From assembly GCA_965234365.1 (NCBI GenBank), contig OZ248345.1:868001-932000 (forward strand): 64,000 nt of DNA. Direction: 5' to 3'. Below, piece by piece: positions 36,479-46,557 of this stretch; position 1 is the stretch's first letter, and each line of letters starts with the position of its first letter. A model generated the notes under the pieces. It ran no database searches. It was given only the letters and a program-made list of their open reading frames with translations, and was not told where the DNA came from. The position numbers and the translations under genes are program-made. The stretch comes from Planktophila grossartii (GTDB taxonomy: Bacteria; Actinomycetota; Actinomycetes; Nanopelagicales; Nanopelagicaceae).

Positions 36479-37057
36479 TTATTTATCGGAATTGCCAAAA
36501 TCGAGCTTTTCGAGCCCCGACCAGCGGGCATCGATGACCTCGTGGGCATGGTCCTCAGGCAGGCTCGCCCACTTCTCGCCGCAATCAGGGCAGAGGCCGA
36601 GGCACTCTTCCGAACAGAGCGGGTTGACGGGCAAGGCCAAGATGATGGCATCGATGATGGGGATTTCAAGGTTCATGAGATCGCCCTCCATCTGGAGTTC
36701 ATCCTCAACATCGAGATCAATATCGTCTTCTTCGCGGCGCTTCTTGCGACCCTTTTCATTGGTGGGTTCGTAGCGATAGAGCTCTTGAATCTTTCGTTCG
36801 ACAACTTGCTCGACGGTATCGAGACAACGGATGCACTCGCCTATTGCAACTGCATAGATATCTGCGCTGAGTAATACACCTTCGGTGACAGATTCAAGGC
36901 GTACATCTACTTCTATGACATCGCCTTCAGGGACTGCAATAAGTGGAACTCCGATACGAGCGTTCGCTTCAATATCGAGCTCGTACTCCTTTAACTCCCC
37001 CGCACGACGAGGTAGTTCGTGGGTGTTCAGAAGAAATGGATTGGGCTTCTTAGTCAT
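36479..37057 (-). CDS. YceD/DUF177 family protein
   Basis: A 192-residue YceD (DUF177) protein, associated with 23S rRNA accumulation and always next to rpmF. The N-terminal NPFLLNTHELPRRAGELKEY fits the actinobacterial subfamily, the central CIRCLDTVEQVVE and the C-terminal NPLCSEECLGLCPDCG carry paired cysteines. The ATG at 37057 is chosen over the codon at 37117 because it begins the conserved region and overlaps the SepIVA-like gene by only 8 nt. A short lysine/acid-rich linker (KGRKKRREEDDIDLDVEDE) splits the domain. Confidence 0.9.
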   Translation of the reverse strand: MTKKPNPFLLNTHELPRRAGELKEYELDIEANARIGVPLIAVPEGDVIEVDVRLESVTEGVLLSADIYAVAIGECIRCLDTVEQVVERKIQELYRYEPTNEKGRKKRREEDDIDLDVEDELQMEGDLMNLEIPIIDAIILALPVNPLCSEECLGLCPDCGEKWASLPEDHAHEVIDARWSGLEKLDFGNSDK

Positions 37058-37538
37058 CTGAGTTGAGCTGCGAAAGAATATCTTTATCGTCAGCGCCCTC
37101 AAGGCGTTCGCGGCCACGTGCTACCGCTTCCATTGTCTTATTGAGAATGACTTCAAGAGTTGCAAGACGTCCATCGATATATGCCTCAACTTCACGGCGC
37201 TCATCTTCGGCTACATCACGAGCTTCATCGAGAATGCGCTGAGCTTCATCGCGTGCAGCTTGAACGATTGAGGTCTGCTCGACCATACGAGCAACATCTT
37301 CGCGGGCAGTTGCAATCATTGACTCGGCGCTTGCCCGACCTTCTTCAATAATCTGATCTCGCTTTGTGATGATGTCTTCGGCTCCAGATAGATCTGCAGG
37401 AAGAACATCACGAGCACCTTCGAGAATTTCGAGCATCTCGCCACGGTGCACCACACAGGAAGCAGAAAGAGGAACTCCGCGAGCTTCTTCAACGATTGCA
37501 ATTGCTGTGTTGAGTTTTTCGATTGAGTCCATTGTCAT
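37050..37538 (-). CDS. DivIVA-domain coiled-coil protein, SepIVA-like
   Basis: A 162-residue almost wholly helical, acidic coiled-coil protein: MDSIEKLNTAIAIVEEARGVPLSASCVVHRGEML at the N-terminus and a long coiled coil after residue 70. The N-terminal part and the position directly upstream of yceD-rpmF-rnc match mycobacterial SepIVA, a cytoplasmic septation factor with a DivIVA-like domain. Function here is inferred. It overlaps coaD by 4 nt and yceD by 8 nt. Confidence 0.8.
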   Translation of the reverse strand: MTMDSIEKLNTAIAIVEEARGVPLSASCVVHRGEMLEILEGARDVLPADLSGAEDIITKRDQIIEEGRASAESMIATAREDVARMVEQTSIVQAARDEAQRILDEARDVAEDERREVEAYIDGRLATLEVILNKTMEAVARGRERLEGADDKDILSQLNSDD

Positions 37539-38017
37539 TTTTGTACCTCTGCTCGTGCTTTCAGTGCCGCGTTGACATTAGCTGGAACCATTGAAGAGAC
37601 ATCGCCACCGTAGTGAGCAAGTTCTTTCACAATGGATGAAGATAAGAATGAGTGAGTTGGTGAAGTAGCCATGAACATGGTTTCAACGCCAGATGCCTGG
37701 ATATGAACCTGAGCCATCTGGAGTTCGTAGTCGAAGTCGGTTACCGCGCGAAGTCCTTTTACGATTGCTTGCACGCCATTCTTCTTGCAGTACTCGACGA
37801 GGAGTCCGCTTCCTGAATCAACGCGAACATTAGGGAACTTCTTCACATTTTCAGCGATCATCCGGATGCGCTCTTCGACAGAGAAGAGCCCTGATTTATT
37901 GCGATTAACGAATACTGCAACGATTACCTCGTCGAATTGGCTGCTGGCACGCTCGATGATGTCGAGGTGGCCATAGGTGATGGGATCAAAGGATCCTGGG
38001 CACACAGCGCGTTTCAT
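37535..38017 (-). CDS. coaD: Phosphopantetheine adenylyltransferase
   Basis: A 160-residue hexameric nucleotidyltransferase making dephospho-CoA from 4'-phosphopantetheine and ATP. The signature PGSFDPITYGHLDIIERA with the T/HxGH motif is at the N-terminus; VKGLRAVTDFDYELQMA and FLSSSIVKELAHYGGDVS are also conserved. Length fits. TAGCGT (38025-38030, minus strand) is 7 nt before the ATG, suggesting a leaderless promoter for coaD-sepIVA-yceD-rpmF-rnc. Confidence 0.97.
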   Translation of the reverse strand: MKRAVCPGSFDPITYGHLDIIERASSQFDEVIVAVFVNRNKSGLFSVEERIRMIAENVKKFPNVRVDSGSGLLVEYCKKNGVQAIVKGLRAVTDFDYELQMAQVHIQASGVETMFMATSPTHSFLSSSIVKELAHYGGDVSSMVPANVNAALKARAEVQK

Positions 38018-38046
38018 GGTGCAAACGCTAGCAATGATTGGAGCGG

Positions 38047-38634
38047 TTATCCATTCTCGCCATCAGCAAGCGTGGGAACACCATAGAAGATAGTGGCTTG
38101 ACCGTAATTCTTTTCACGTAGCGCTTCGAGTCCATCGGGCCATGAAATCTCTTTCACTCGTGAATTTCGTTCGACTGCAATCAGAGCTTGTGGATGTAGA
38201 TAACCGCCATCACGTAGCTGAATAAGAGTTTCTACGACATCGAGATCATCAACTTCATAAGGTGGATCGATATAGATAAAGTGATATGGCTGCGCTGCTT
38301 TATCTTGTAAGAATCGATGAACGCTCATGGCGTAAAGATGAAAGATCCCAGGGCAATGTGCGCTCTTGAGATTCTCGTGATTAGTGGTGATTGCCTTTGC
38401 TGCAGCATCATCTTTTTCAACTGCATGTACAAGGGCGGCACCTCGTGAAAGTGCTTCAAGAGCAATTGCACCAGTTCCTGCATAGAGATCGAGAACGTTG
38501 AGTCCATCAAACTCGCCGAACTCTGAAGCGAGAGTTGAGAAGAGCGCTTCACGCGCGCGATCTGAAGTAGGGCGAGTCGACGATGAAACTGCGTCGATGG
38601 TGCGACCTTTTGCAAGCCCAGCAATGATGCGCAT
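38047..38634 (-). CDS. rsmD: 16S rRNA (guanine-966-N2)-methyltransferase
   Basis: A 195-residue RsmD methylase. MRIIAGLAKGRTIDAV and RPTSDRAREALFSTL open the protein, the SAM site is VLDLYAGTGAIALEALSRGA, and the catalytic motif IV is FIYIDPPYEVDD. It starts 2 nt after recG stops and precedes coaD, the widespread recG-rsmD-coaD order. Confidence 0.96.
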   Translation of the reverse strand: MRIIAGLAKGRTIDAVSSSTRPTSDRAREALFSTLASEFGEFDGLNVLDLYAGTGAIALEALSRGAALVHAVEKDDAAAKAITTNHENLKSAHCPGIFHLYAMSVHRFLQDKAAQPYHFIYIDPPYEVDDLDVVETLIQLRDGGYLHPQALIAVERNSRVKEISWPDGLEALREKNYGQATIFYGVPTLADGENG

Positions 38635-38636
38635 CG

Positions 38637-40802
38637 TTATGCCTTATCTATATATTCGGCCGCAGCATCAGCTTGAATCTGTGCAAGCTCCGCAGCCAAG
38701 AGTGGGTATTGTGAAATATCAGATTCGAGAATTGTAGATGCATCCTCGCGAGCTTCCTCAATCATTGATTCATCGCGCAAGACACGTAGAAGGCGAAGAT
38801 GGGATCGAGAACCAGATTGGCTCGAGCCTAAGACATCGCCTTCGCGACGTTGCTCGAGGTCGATGCGAGAGAGTTCAAAGCCATCGAGAGTTCCAGCAAC
38901 GGCATCAAGGCGAACTCGTGCAGGGCTCTCAGGTTCAGCGCTTGTGACGAGAAGACATAATCCAGGTGAAGTTCCTCGACCGACTCGACCACGCAATTGG
39001 TGTAACTGTGAGACACCGAAACGATCAGCATCCATGATGACCATCACTGTCGCATTAGGAACGTCTACACCGACTTCGATGACAGTTGTTGAGATCAAGA
39101 CATCTATCTCTTTATTGGCAAAGGCCTGCATCGTTGAATCTTTCAGCTCTGCGCTCTGTCGACCATGCAATGGAGCAACTTTGACGCCCTGCAGCGCTCC
39201 CCCGGAGAGAAGTGGCCCTAGCTCTTCAACAGAGGCAATCTCTGCAGAGCTCTCGCCCATCAGGAAATCCATATCGCTATCTTCAGACGTTCCGGCAGCG
39301 ATGCGCGGAGCAACGATATATGCCTGATGACCTTGCGAAACCTCTTCCTTAATTCTCTCCCATGCGCGTTCGAGGAACCCAGGCTTTTCGAGTACGGGAA
39401 CAACGTGGGTTGTAATCGGTTGTCGACCTAATGGCAGTTCGCGCAGCGTTGATACATCGAGATCGCCAAAGACTGTCATTGCAACAGTTCGCGGGATAGG
39501 CGTTGCAGTCATTACTAATAGATGTGGTGGATTAGTTGCTTTGCTTTTAAGCGCATCACGTTGTTCCACGCCAAAGCGATGTTGTTCATCCACAACGATG
39601 AGACCTAAATCCTTGAAGGCCACACTCTCTCCGAGTAGTGCATGTGTTCCGATAACGATACCTGCGGCACCTGATGCAGCAAGTGCTAGAGCTTCTTTAC
39701 GAGCTGCAGCGTTCTGTGAACCTGTAATCAGAGTGACTTGGGTAGCGATATCAGAACCACCCAACATGCCACCGTGCGATAGAGGGCCGAGCAACTTCTG
39801 CATGGTGCGAAGATGTTGCGCAGCAAGAACTTCAGTAGGTGCAAGAAGCGCCGCCTGTCCCCCGTTATCAATCACCGACAGCATGGCTCGGAGTGCAACT
39901 ACGGTCTTTCCGGAACCCACTTCACCCTGAAGCAAACGGTGCATGGGATGAGGTTGTGCTAAATCAAGAGCAATCTCTTCTGCAACCAGTCGCTGACCCG
40001 CAGTAAGTTGAAATGGAAGTGATGCATCGAAAGCATCGAGAAGTCCACCAGTGATTGCTGGGCGTGCAACTGCATCGAGGTTCTTCAGCTCTCTTCTTCG
40101 AGTGAGAAGTAAGAGTTGCAACATAAATGCCTCATCGAAGGTGAGGCGTTGCCGCGCTTTCTCGGCGCTATCGAGATCAACAGGGTTATGAAGTTGAATG
40201 AGTGCTTGGTGAAGCGTTGGGTATCCATACTTCTCTCGAACACTTTCGGGAAGATAATCTGGAACTTCATCCAAAGCGCCGATTGCCAACTCAATACATT
40301 GTGCAATCTTCCACGATGGCATCTTTGAACTCGCCGGATACATCGGAAGGTACTTGCCGGCAAAACCTTCGACAGCTGCATCGACATCATTGCCATCAGG
40401 GATCAATTCGTAATCAGGGTGCGCCAACTGTCGCTTGCCATTGAAAACTCCGACCTTGCCAGCAAAGAGCCCCTGCTTACCTACCTTGAGATCTTTCTCG
40501 CGCCATGCCTGATTGAAGAAGGTGAGCGAGAGTTTTGCAGAACCGTCGGTGACTATGACTTCAAGAATATTTCCCTTACGTGCATGCAAGCGGCGGCTCG
40601 TGGCGCTGAAGACTTCAGCCAGAATTGTGACTTCATCGCCTTCATTGAGTTCAGAGATATTGGAGAGCTCACCGCGAACTAAATAACGTCTTGGATAGTG
40701 ATGGAGTAAATCCCCCACGGTGACATATCCAAATAAATCGCGCAGAACTTTGGTTGTGCGATCGCCCAAAACTCCAACAAGTTTTGAGTCGAGAGTGGCC
40801 AT
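38637..40802 (-). CDS. recG: ATP-dependent DNA helicase RecG
   Basis: A 721-residue branch-migration helicase for stalled forks and Holliday junctions. An N-terminal OB-fold wedge domain (residues about 50-170) precedes helicase motifs I LLQGEVGSGKTVVAL, II VVDEQHRFGVEQR, III VMTATPIPRTVAM, V STTVIEVGVDVPNA and VI LHQLRGRVGRG. Length is typical of actinobacteria. It follows cydC by 4 nt with a GAGAG ribosome site, so it may be read through from cydABDC. Confidence 0.96.
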   Translation of the reverse strand: MATLDSKLVGVLGDRTTKVLRDLFGYVTVGDLLHHYPRRYLVRGELSNISELNEGDEVTILAEVFSATSRRLHARKGNILEVIVTDGSAKLSLTFFNQAWREKDLKVGKQGLFAGKVGVFNGKRQLAHPDYELIPDGNDVDAAVEGFAGKYLPMYPASSKMPSWKIAQCIELAIGALDEVPDYLPESVREKYGYPTLHQALIQLHNPVDLDSAEKARQRLTFDEAFMLQLLLLTRRRELKNLDAVARPAITGGLLDAFDASLPFQLTAGQRLVAEEIALDLAQPHPMHRLLQGEVGSGKTVVALRAMLSVIDNGGQAALLAPTEVLAAQHLRTMQKLLGPLSHGGMLGGSDIATQVTLITGSQNAAARKEALALAASGAAGIVIGTHALLGESVAFKDLGLIVVDEQHRFGVEQRDALKSKATNPPHLLVMTATPIPRTVAMTVFGDLDVSTLRELPLGRQPITTHVVPVLEKPGFLERAWERIKEEVSQGHQAYIVAPRIAAGTSEDSDMDFLMGESSAEIASVEELGPLLSGGALQGVKVAPLHGRQSAELKDSTMQAFANKEIDVLISTTVIEVGVDVPNATVMVIMDADRFGVSQLHQLRGRVGRGTSPGLCLLVTSAEPESPARVRLDAVAGTLDGFELSRIDLEQRREGDVLGSSQSGSRSHLRLLRVLRDESMIEEAREDASTILESDISQYPLLAAELAQIQADAAAEYIDKA

Positions 40803-40806
40803 ATGC

Positions 40807-42369
40807 CTATTCTCTCTCGATTGCCACCGTTCGAGTGGATTTAGCCCATCCTGAGTGTGTGATGACGATTAACGACTTATCGCGGCACTCTTCCGCAATC
40901 CGCGTTTCAAGACGTTCGGCTAGTTGGTGGTCAAGATGTTCAGTCGGCTCATCGAGCAGAATTATTGGTGCGGGCGATAAAAGTGCCCGTGCAACTCCGA
41001 CGCGCTTTGCTTCCCCGCCTGAGAGCGGTCGTCCAAATTCACCGACAACTTCATCGAGAGAAATTGCATCGAGTTCAAGGAGATTGAGAATCCGTTGGAT
41101 CTCAGTGTCAACTGCATCAGTATTGGCAATCTTGAGATTCTCTCGTAGCGAAGTATTAAAGATATGTCCACGCTGAAGAGATGCAGAAATGTAGGTATGA
41201 AGATCGGAAATATCCCGAACTTCCAATCCACCGAGTGTGATGCTTCCTTCATACGGAAGTAATCCCACCAACGCTAAGGCAAGCGTTGATTTACCTGACC
41301 CACTCTTGCCTCGGATAACAAGAACTTCCCCCTTGCTTACATGCGCAGTCACTGGTGACATAAAAGATTTATCCCACGCAACAGTTGCCGATTCGATGGC
41401 GAGATGAGATGTGGCTGGAGTCTGGGCGATAACGATATTTCGACTTCCTGATTCACTCACCAGAGAATCAATGGAGCGTTGCGCTCGGAGCAGCTTTCCG
41501 GAAATAAAGAGGTTGGGATACCAGTTGGTTATTCCTTCAAATGCAACAAGGGGTAGGAAGATCGCCATTGAAATTTTGACCGCAGGTAATTCGGAGTCCA
41601 GGCGAACGTTGTACATAAGTAGAGAAGTTCCCACTATAGAAATTCCCATAAGGAGAAGCGTGAGGAGCTGAAGAGTTCTAATCGTATCGAGAAGCGCTCT
41701 CTCGGCCGATGCAATCTCACTCTCAACTCGGTGGATTTTCTTAAGCAGGCGATCTTTATACCCATAGATATGCGCTTCAGTTATTCCATAATTCGCATCG
41801 GAAATCTCGCGAGCATATCGATTTTCGATCTCTTCAATAAGGGAAGATTGCGAGCTGCACTTTTTATTGACAATTGAAGGGATGGCGAGAAGAAGTGCAA
41901 GTGTGACAGGAAGCAGAATTACCAGTAAATCTGGATAAATCCAGAAAGCAAGAAGTAATCCGAAAGCTAAAGAGATAATTGCCGCATAACGAGGTAGCGT
42001 TACACGAAGTTGATACTCCTGAGCGCGCTCCACATCATCAACTATCGCCTTTACATAATTTCCTGAGTTGAGATCTCTCACAATCAGTGAAGTACGGTCG
42101 GCCAATCTCTCAAAGAGCTTTACGCGCAATGCCGTCAGGCTTCTGAAGACACTCTGATGGCTGACGATGCGCTCCGCATAACGTGCAGCGGAGCGAGATA
42201 TTCCGAAGAAGCGCACCATCACAATGGAGACGCTCAAAACCAAAATGGGTGGATGTTGCGCAGCCATTGTGATGAGCCAGGCGCTCGAGATGGTGAGGCC
42301 AAGGCCTCCGATGAGCGCTGCAGCTCCGAGAGTTGTTGCAATCGCCATTCGGCTCTTATGAGATTTCAC
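40807..42369 (-). CDS. cydC: Heterodimeric ABC exporter subunit CydC
   Basis: A 520-residue half-transporter: six membrane helices (residues 1-300) and a nucleotide-binding domain with Walker A RGKSGSGKSTLALALVG, signature LSGGEAKRVGVARAL and Walker B IILLDEPTEHLDH. With CydD it exports glutathione/cysteine or otherwise supports haem loading of cytochrome bd. It overlaps cydD by 4 nt. GISRSAARYAERIVSH in helix 2-3 is typical of CydC. Confidence 0.93.
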   Translation of the reverse strand: MKSHKSRMAIATTLGAAALIGGLGLTISSAWLITMAAQHPPILVLSVSIVMVRFFGISRSAARYAERIVSHQSVFRSLTALRVKLFERLADRTSLIVRDLNSGNYVKAIVDDVERAQEYQLRVTLPRYAAIISLAFGLLLAFWIYPDLLVILLPVTLALLLAIPSIVNKKCSSQSSLIEEIENRYAREISDANYGITEAHIYGYKDRLLKKIHRVESEIASAERALLDTIRTLQLLTLLLMGISIVGTSLLMYNVRLDSELPAVKISMAIFLPLVAFEGITNWYPNLFISGKLLRAQRSIDSLVSESGSRNIVIAQTPATSHLAIESATVAWDKSFMSPVTAHVSKGEVLVIRGKSGSGKSTLALALVGLLPYEGSITLGGLEVRDISDLHTYISASLQRGHIFNTSLRENLKIANTDAVDTEIQRILNLLELDAISLDEVVGEFGRPLSGGEAKRVGVARALLSPAPIILLDEPTEHLDHQLAERLETRIAEECRDKSLIVITHSGWAKSTRTVAIERE

Positions 42370-43982
42370 GCGATCACCCGTTCCACTGAAATGATGCGAT
42401 CGCTTTCCCCTGCAATATCTATGTCATGGGTAATACAAATAAGTGCTGATCCTTGTGAGACCGCGCGGCGCAGTGCGCTCATGATTGCCAGAGAGCTCTG
42501 TGAATCAAGATCTGCCGTTGGTTCATCGGCGATGATTAAGAATGGTGAACGAATTAGCGCACGTGCAACTGCGACCTTTCGAATCTGTCCTCCTGAAAGT
42601 TGTGCGCTCTTTTCATCGCTTCCACCTAAGGTGCTATCGAGCCCAAAAGGAAGTTCGCTCATGGGGAGCGAAAGTTCATTAAGTGAAGTGATTATCTCCG
42701 CGTCTGTGATTTTCGGTGCCACTAATTGGAATTGTTCGCGGATGGAACCCGGCGCTAATTGAGGAAGTTGAGGTATCCACCCTAAGTGGCGCTGAAACTC
42801 AGATATGTGTTCTGGTTGGAGCAGAACGCTATCGATTGTGAGGTCACAATCGAAATGAACACCTAAGAGATTTTCAGCAAAAGATGTCTTCCCGATTCCG
42901 GATTCACCCACAATAAAGAGAGCTTCTCCCCTCTTCACTTCAGCGGCTGAAATAGTGGATTGTGCGACACCTGGAATATCGAGTTGCCATTTATCCCACT
43001 CAATCAATTGAGCGTTTGAGAAATCTCTCTCGACTTGCTGGATAACTGGCGACTTAGTTGATTCCACTTCCCGAAGTCTTTCGAGGATTTCAGTGCCATC
43101 GGCAGATGCGTGAAATAGCGATGCTGCGTTACGGAGTGGGAAATAGACCTCAGGAGCCAGGATTAAAACTGTGAGTCCATGGATAAAGGAAATCTTTCCA
43201 TCGACCAACCGCAAACCTATAGAGACGGCAATCAGCGCGACTGAAATGGTCGCTGCAAGTTCTAGAACTAACGCCGACAAGAATGAGATCTTCAGAACGC
43301 TCATCGTTTCATCGGTGTATTGATCTCCCATCTTCTGAATGCGTTCTCCTTGGGAGCGATGACGGCCAAAGATTCTTAGTGTGAGAAATCCTTGGAGAGA
43401 GTCTTCAAAGTAGCGAGAGAGCGAACCGAGAGATCTCCACTTCTTTGACACCGAATCACTCGTGTATCGCCCAATCAGCGCGCCAAAGAATGGAATAAGC
43501 GGAAGCGTGAGTATCGCAATGAGCGCCGAAAGCGGGTCTAAGAAGAAGATCATTGCGATAACCGCTATCGGAATTACCGCTGCACTAAAGAGTTGAGGAA
43601 GAAAGCGACCTAAGTAGATATCGAGAGAGTTGGCACCCTTGATAAGCAGGCCAGAGAGTTCAGATGGCGACAAAGGTTCGATTTCTCCCATTGCCGATGT
43701 CACTGAAGAACGTAACTCATTCTTGATCTCTGATGCCTTCTTGCTGCACCAATTTTCAAAGTACGCGGTAAAGACAGCTCTCAGTATCCATAGCCCTGCA
43801 AGAGAGAAAATCCATTGGAAAGTATCGGGATGTTTATAGATAAGGCCGACAATGATTGCCCCAAGCAGAAGAGCATTTGCAATCACAATCGCTGCTGAGA
43901 TTGGTGCTGCAAGTGCTACGGCGAGAAAAAGTTTGCGGCTGCTGCCCCGGGAGAGCAACAGCCGCATATCTTTAGATTTCAC
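42366..43982 (-). CDS. cydD: Heterodimeric ABC exporter subunit CydD
   Basis: A 538-residue half-transporter with a six-helix membrane domain and an ATPase domain: Walker A VGESGIGKTSFAENLL, Q-loop WIPQLPQLAPGSIREQF, signature LSGGQIRKVAVARAL, Walker B FLIIADEPTADLD. Walker A reads GESGIGKTS, so both the Gly-Lys-Thr core is intact and ATP binding is expected. It overlaps cydB and cydC by 4 nt each, so all three are translationally coupled. Confidence 0.93.
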   Translation of the reverse strand: MKSKDMRLLLSRGSSRKLFLAVALAAPISAAIVIANALLLGAIIVGLIYKHPDTFQWIFSLAGLWILRAVFTAYFENWCSKKASEIKNELRSSVTSAMGEIEPLSPSELSGLLIKGANSLDIYLGRFLPQLFSAAVIPIAVIAMIFFLDPLSALIAILTLPLIPFFGALIGRYTSDSVSKKWRSLGSLSRYFEDSLQGFLTLRIFGRHRSQGERIQKMGDQYTDETMSVLKISFLSALVLELAATISVALIAVSIGLRLVDGKISFIHGLTVLILAPEVYFPLRNAASLFHASADGTEILERLREVESTKSPVIQQVERDFSNAQLIEWDKWQLDIPGVAQSTISAAEVKRGEALFIVGESGIGKTSFAENLLGVHFDCDLTIDSVLLQPEHISEFQRHLGWIPQLPQLAPGSIREQFQLVAPKITDAEIITSLNELSLPMSELPFGLDSTLGGSDEKSAQLSGGQIRKVAVARALIRSPFLIIADEPTADLDSQSSLAIMSALRRAVSQGSALICITHDIDIAGESDRIISVERVIA

Positions 43983-45037
43983 TGATGCAGAATATGTGTT
44001 GCTGAATCCAATACACCACGTTCTGGATGAAGAATTTGGCTCGCGCCAACTCTCTTTCTAAATACCCAGTAGGTCCAGCCCTGGTAGATGAGTACAAGCG
44101 GAGTCATGATGACAGCCACGATTGTCATTACCTTGAGTGTGTACTGAGTGCTTGAAGCGTTGGTGATTGTGAGATCGAATTGAGCTCCGAGGGAGCTTGG
44201 CATCACTCGTGGATAGAGCGCATAGAAGAGATCGGCAACAAATGTGGCAATCGCTACTGCTGAGAAGATGAATGCCCAGCCTTCGCGAACCTTAAGAGTT
44301 GCCAAGAGCCCTGTCACCCAAGCGAGTGCAACAACAGTTGATAAGACAAGAACAGTTGTATTGAGCTCTGGAAGCATGAGGTTTGTCCAGACCAAGAATG
44401 AAACTGCTGCAACTGCTGCTACAAGTCCAATCTTGATTGCAAATTTACGAGCCTGCTCACGTATACCCCCGACAGTCTTAAGCGATAAGAAAATCGCTCC
44501 ATGTGTAAGGAAAACGGTAAGAGTGACTACGCCACCAAGAAGTGCATATGGATTGAGTAAGTTGAGGAATCCTCCAACGTATTCAAGATTCCCATCTGCT
44601 GACATCTCGATAGGAACTCCACGCACGATATTTGCAAATGCGACGCCCCATAGAAGTGCAGGGACTGCGCTGCTAATGACGATGGCTATATCCCAGCGTT
44701 GGCGCCATTGAGCCTTTCCGTACTTGCTTCGATATTCGAATGCCACACCGCGAACGATGAGAGAGACGAGAATCAAGAAGAGTGGAAGGTAGAAACCGCT
44801 AAAGAGAGTTGCATACCACTCCGGAAATGCTGCAAAAGTTGCACCACCCGCTACAAGTAGCCAAACCTCATTTCCATCCCAGACTGGTCCGAGAGTCGTC
44901 AGTACCGCACGTCGATCTGCTTCGTTACGAGATACGAATGGAAGTAGAGCTCCCACCCCGAAGTCGAAGCCTTCAAGGATGAAGTAGCCGACCCAGAGAA
45001 CTGCAATCAGCAGAAACCATGTTGTTTGAAATGACAT
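43979..45037 (-). CDS. cydB: Cytochrome bd ubiquinol oxidase subunit II
   Basis: A 352-residue membrane protein with eight to nine helices. FILEGFDFGVGALLPFV and TLGPVWDGNEVWLLVAGGATFAAFPEWYA near the N-terminus are the CydB family signature. It partners CydA in the high-affinity quinol oxidase. A strong AAGGAGGG ribosome site lies in the 12-nt gap after cydA. It overlaps cydD by 4 nt. Confidence 0.96.
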   Translation of the reverse strand: MSFQTTWFLLIAVLWVGYFILEGFDFGVGALLPFVSRNEADRRAVLTTLGPVWDGNEVWLLVAGGATFAAFPEWYATLFSGFYLPLFLILVSLIVRGVAFEYRSKYGKAQWRQRWDIAIVISSAVPALLWGVAFANIVRGVPIEMSADGNLEYVGGFLNLLNPYALLGGVVTLTVFLTHGAIFLSLKTVGGIREQARKFAIKIGLVAAVAAVSFLVWTNLMLPELNTTVLVLSTVVALAWVTGLLATLKVREGWAFIFSAVAIATFVADLFYALYPRVMPSSLGAQFDLTITNASSTQYTLKVMTIVAVIMTPLVLIYQGWTYWVFRKRVGASQILHPERGVLDSATHILHQ

Positions 45038-45049
45038 TTTCTTCCCTCC

Positions 45050-46456
45050 TTAGTAAGACATCACGAGTGGTTTGTCGGAACTTCCACCAAGTTGAGGATT
45101 TTCATAATCCAACTCAGTTGCTGGTCCGTTCTTAATGACCTTCAGAGTGAGTCCCACTTCAATAAAGGCGAGCACGCCGTAGAGAAGAGTGAAGACGATC
45201 ATTGTGAAGAGGACACTTCCTGCAGAGACCACAGCGCTGACTCCATCTGCAGTTTTGATCAAACCGAATACTGCCCATGGTTGACGAGCTGTCTCGGTAA
45301 AGATCCAACCGAATGAAATTGCAAGAAGTGGAATGAATGGCAGCGCGATCATGGAAGGCATGAACCAACGACCTTTGGGAAGAGTTCCACCCTTTCGTGT
45401 ACGCCACAATGTGTAGAGCGCCAAGAAGAATGCGATAGCGCCAAATCCGATCATCAATCTAAATGACCAGTAAGCAAGTGGAATGTTTGGTGTGTAATTT
45501 CCTGGGCCGTATGTATTTTCGTACTGGGCTTGCAGGTCATTGACTCCCTGAACGGTTGCCTTGAAATCTCCGGTTGCCAGGAACGAAAGCACAGATGGCA
45601 CATCAATCTGGAAGACAGAACGTGACCCATCGAGAGTTCCAACAGTGAAGAGTGAGAATGGCGCTGAATCAGTTGTGTCATAGAGCGCTTCAGCTGCTGC
45701 CATCTTCATTGGTTGTTGTTCTGTCATGACTTTACCGATGACATCACCGGTGATGCCAATTGCTAAGAAGCTGATCACGACGGTGACAAGACCCATCTTG
45801 AGCGTAGGGCGAGCCATCTCTTCATCCTTCTTCTTCAGAATCAGATAGGCGGAAATGCCGGCCATAAATGCTCCTGCTGCGAATGCAGCCGAAGGAATGG
45901 TGTGAAGGAAAGTGACCACTGCTGTCTTCTGAGTAAGAACGGTGATGATATTGGTTAGCTCTGCACGGTGCTTCTCGGCGTTTAGAACATATGCGACTGG
46001 GTGCTGCATCCATGAGTTTGCAGCAAGAATGAAATAGGCAGAGAGAAGTGTTCCGAAGGATGCAAGCCAAATGGTTGCAAGATGCATCTTCTTTGGAAGA
46101 CGATCCCATCCAAATATCCAGAGACCTAGGAAGGTGCTCTCAAGGAAGAATGCAAGTAGGCCTTCCATTGCAAGAGGAGCTCCGAAGATATCTCCAACGA
46201 AACGACTGTAGGAAGACCAGTTCATTCCGAATTGGAACTCTTGCACAATGCCAGTGACTACACCTATTGCAAAGTTAATGAGGAAGAGTTTTCCAAAAAA
46301 TTTAGTTGCGCGAAGATACTTCAACGTATTGGTGCGATACCAAGCGGTTTGAAGGCCGGCAACGAGAAATCCCAATCCAATTGTGATTGGGACAAAGAGG
46401 AAGTGGTAAACAGTTGTGATGGCGAATTGCCATCGTGCGAGATCTAGCGCATTCAT
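45050..46456 (-). CDS. cydA: Cytochrome bd ubiquinol oxidase subunit I
   Basis: A 468-residue haem-bearing subunit of cytochrome bd, reducing O2 to water without proton pumping. The N-terminal LDLARWQFAITTVYHFLFVP holds the haem b595 His; GTLLSAYFILAANSWMQHPV, and WIFTETARQPWAVFG in the C-terminal half carry conserved residues. The quinol-binding Q loop is the short type, as in other actinobacteria and Bacillus. GGAGAG precedes the ATG. It leads cydABDC; the 253-bp upstream region holds several inverted repeats. Confidence 0.97.
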   Translation of the reverse strand: MNALDLARWQFAITTVYHFLFVPITIGLGFLVAGLQTAWYRTNTLKYLRATKFFGKLFLINFAIGVVTGIVQEFQFGMNWSSYSRFVGDIFGAPLAMEGLLAFFLESTFLGLWIFGWDRLPKKMHLATIWLASFGTLLSAYFILAANSWMQHPVAYVLNAEKHRAELTNIITVLTQKTAVVTFLHTIPSAAFAAGAFMAGISAYLILKKKDEEMARPTLKMGLVTVVISFLAIGITGDVIGKVMTEQQPMKMAAAEALYDTTDSAPFSLFTVGTLDGSRSVFQIDVPSVLSFLATGDFKATVQGVNDLQAQYENTYGPGNYTPNIPLAYWSFRLMIGFGAIAFFLALYTLWRTRKGGTLPKGRWFMPSMIALPFIPLLAISFGWIFTETARQPWAVFGLIKTADGVSAVVSAGSVLFTMIVFTLLYGVLAFIEVGLTLKVIKNGPATELDYENPQLGGSSDKPLVMSY

Positions 46457-46510
46457 TGATGCGACTCTCCGTTTCTGAGTTGCTCTACTAACTCATTAGA
46501 TAGTCTGCGC

Positions 46511-46538
46511 CGAACTCTCGTTACACTCACCGAGTTCG
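46511..46538. repeat. 7-bp inverted repeat upstream of cydA
   Basis: CGAACTC (46511-46517) and GAGTTCG (46532-46538) are perfect inverted repeats separated by 14 bases, 55 bases upstream of the cydA start. It could be an operator half-site pair; no identity is known to me. Confidence 0.3.
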
Positions 46539-46557
46539 CCTGTATGGCACCTCACAG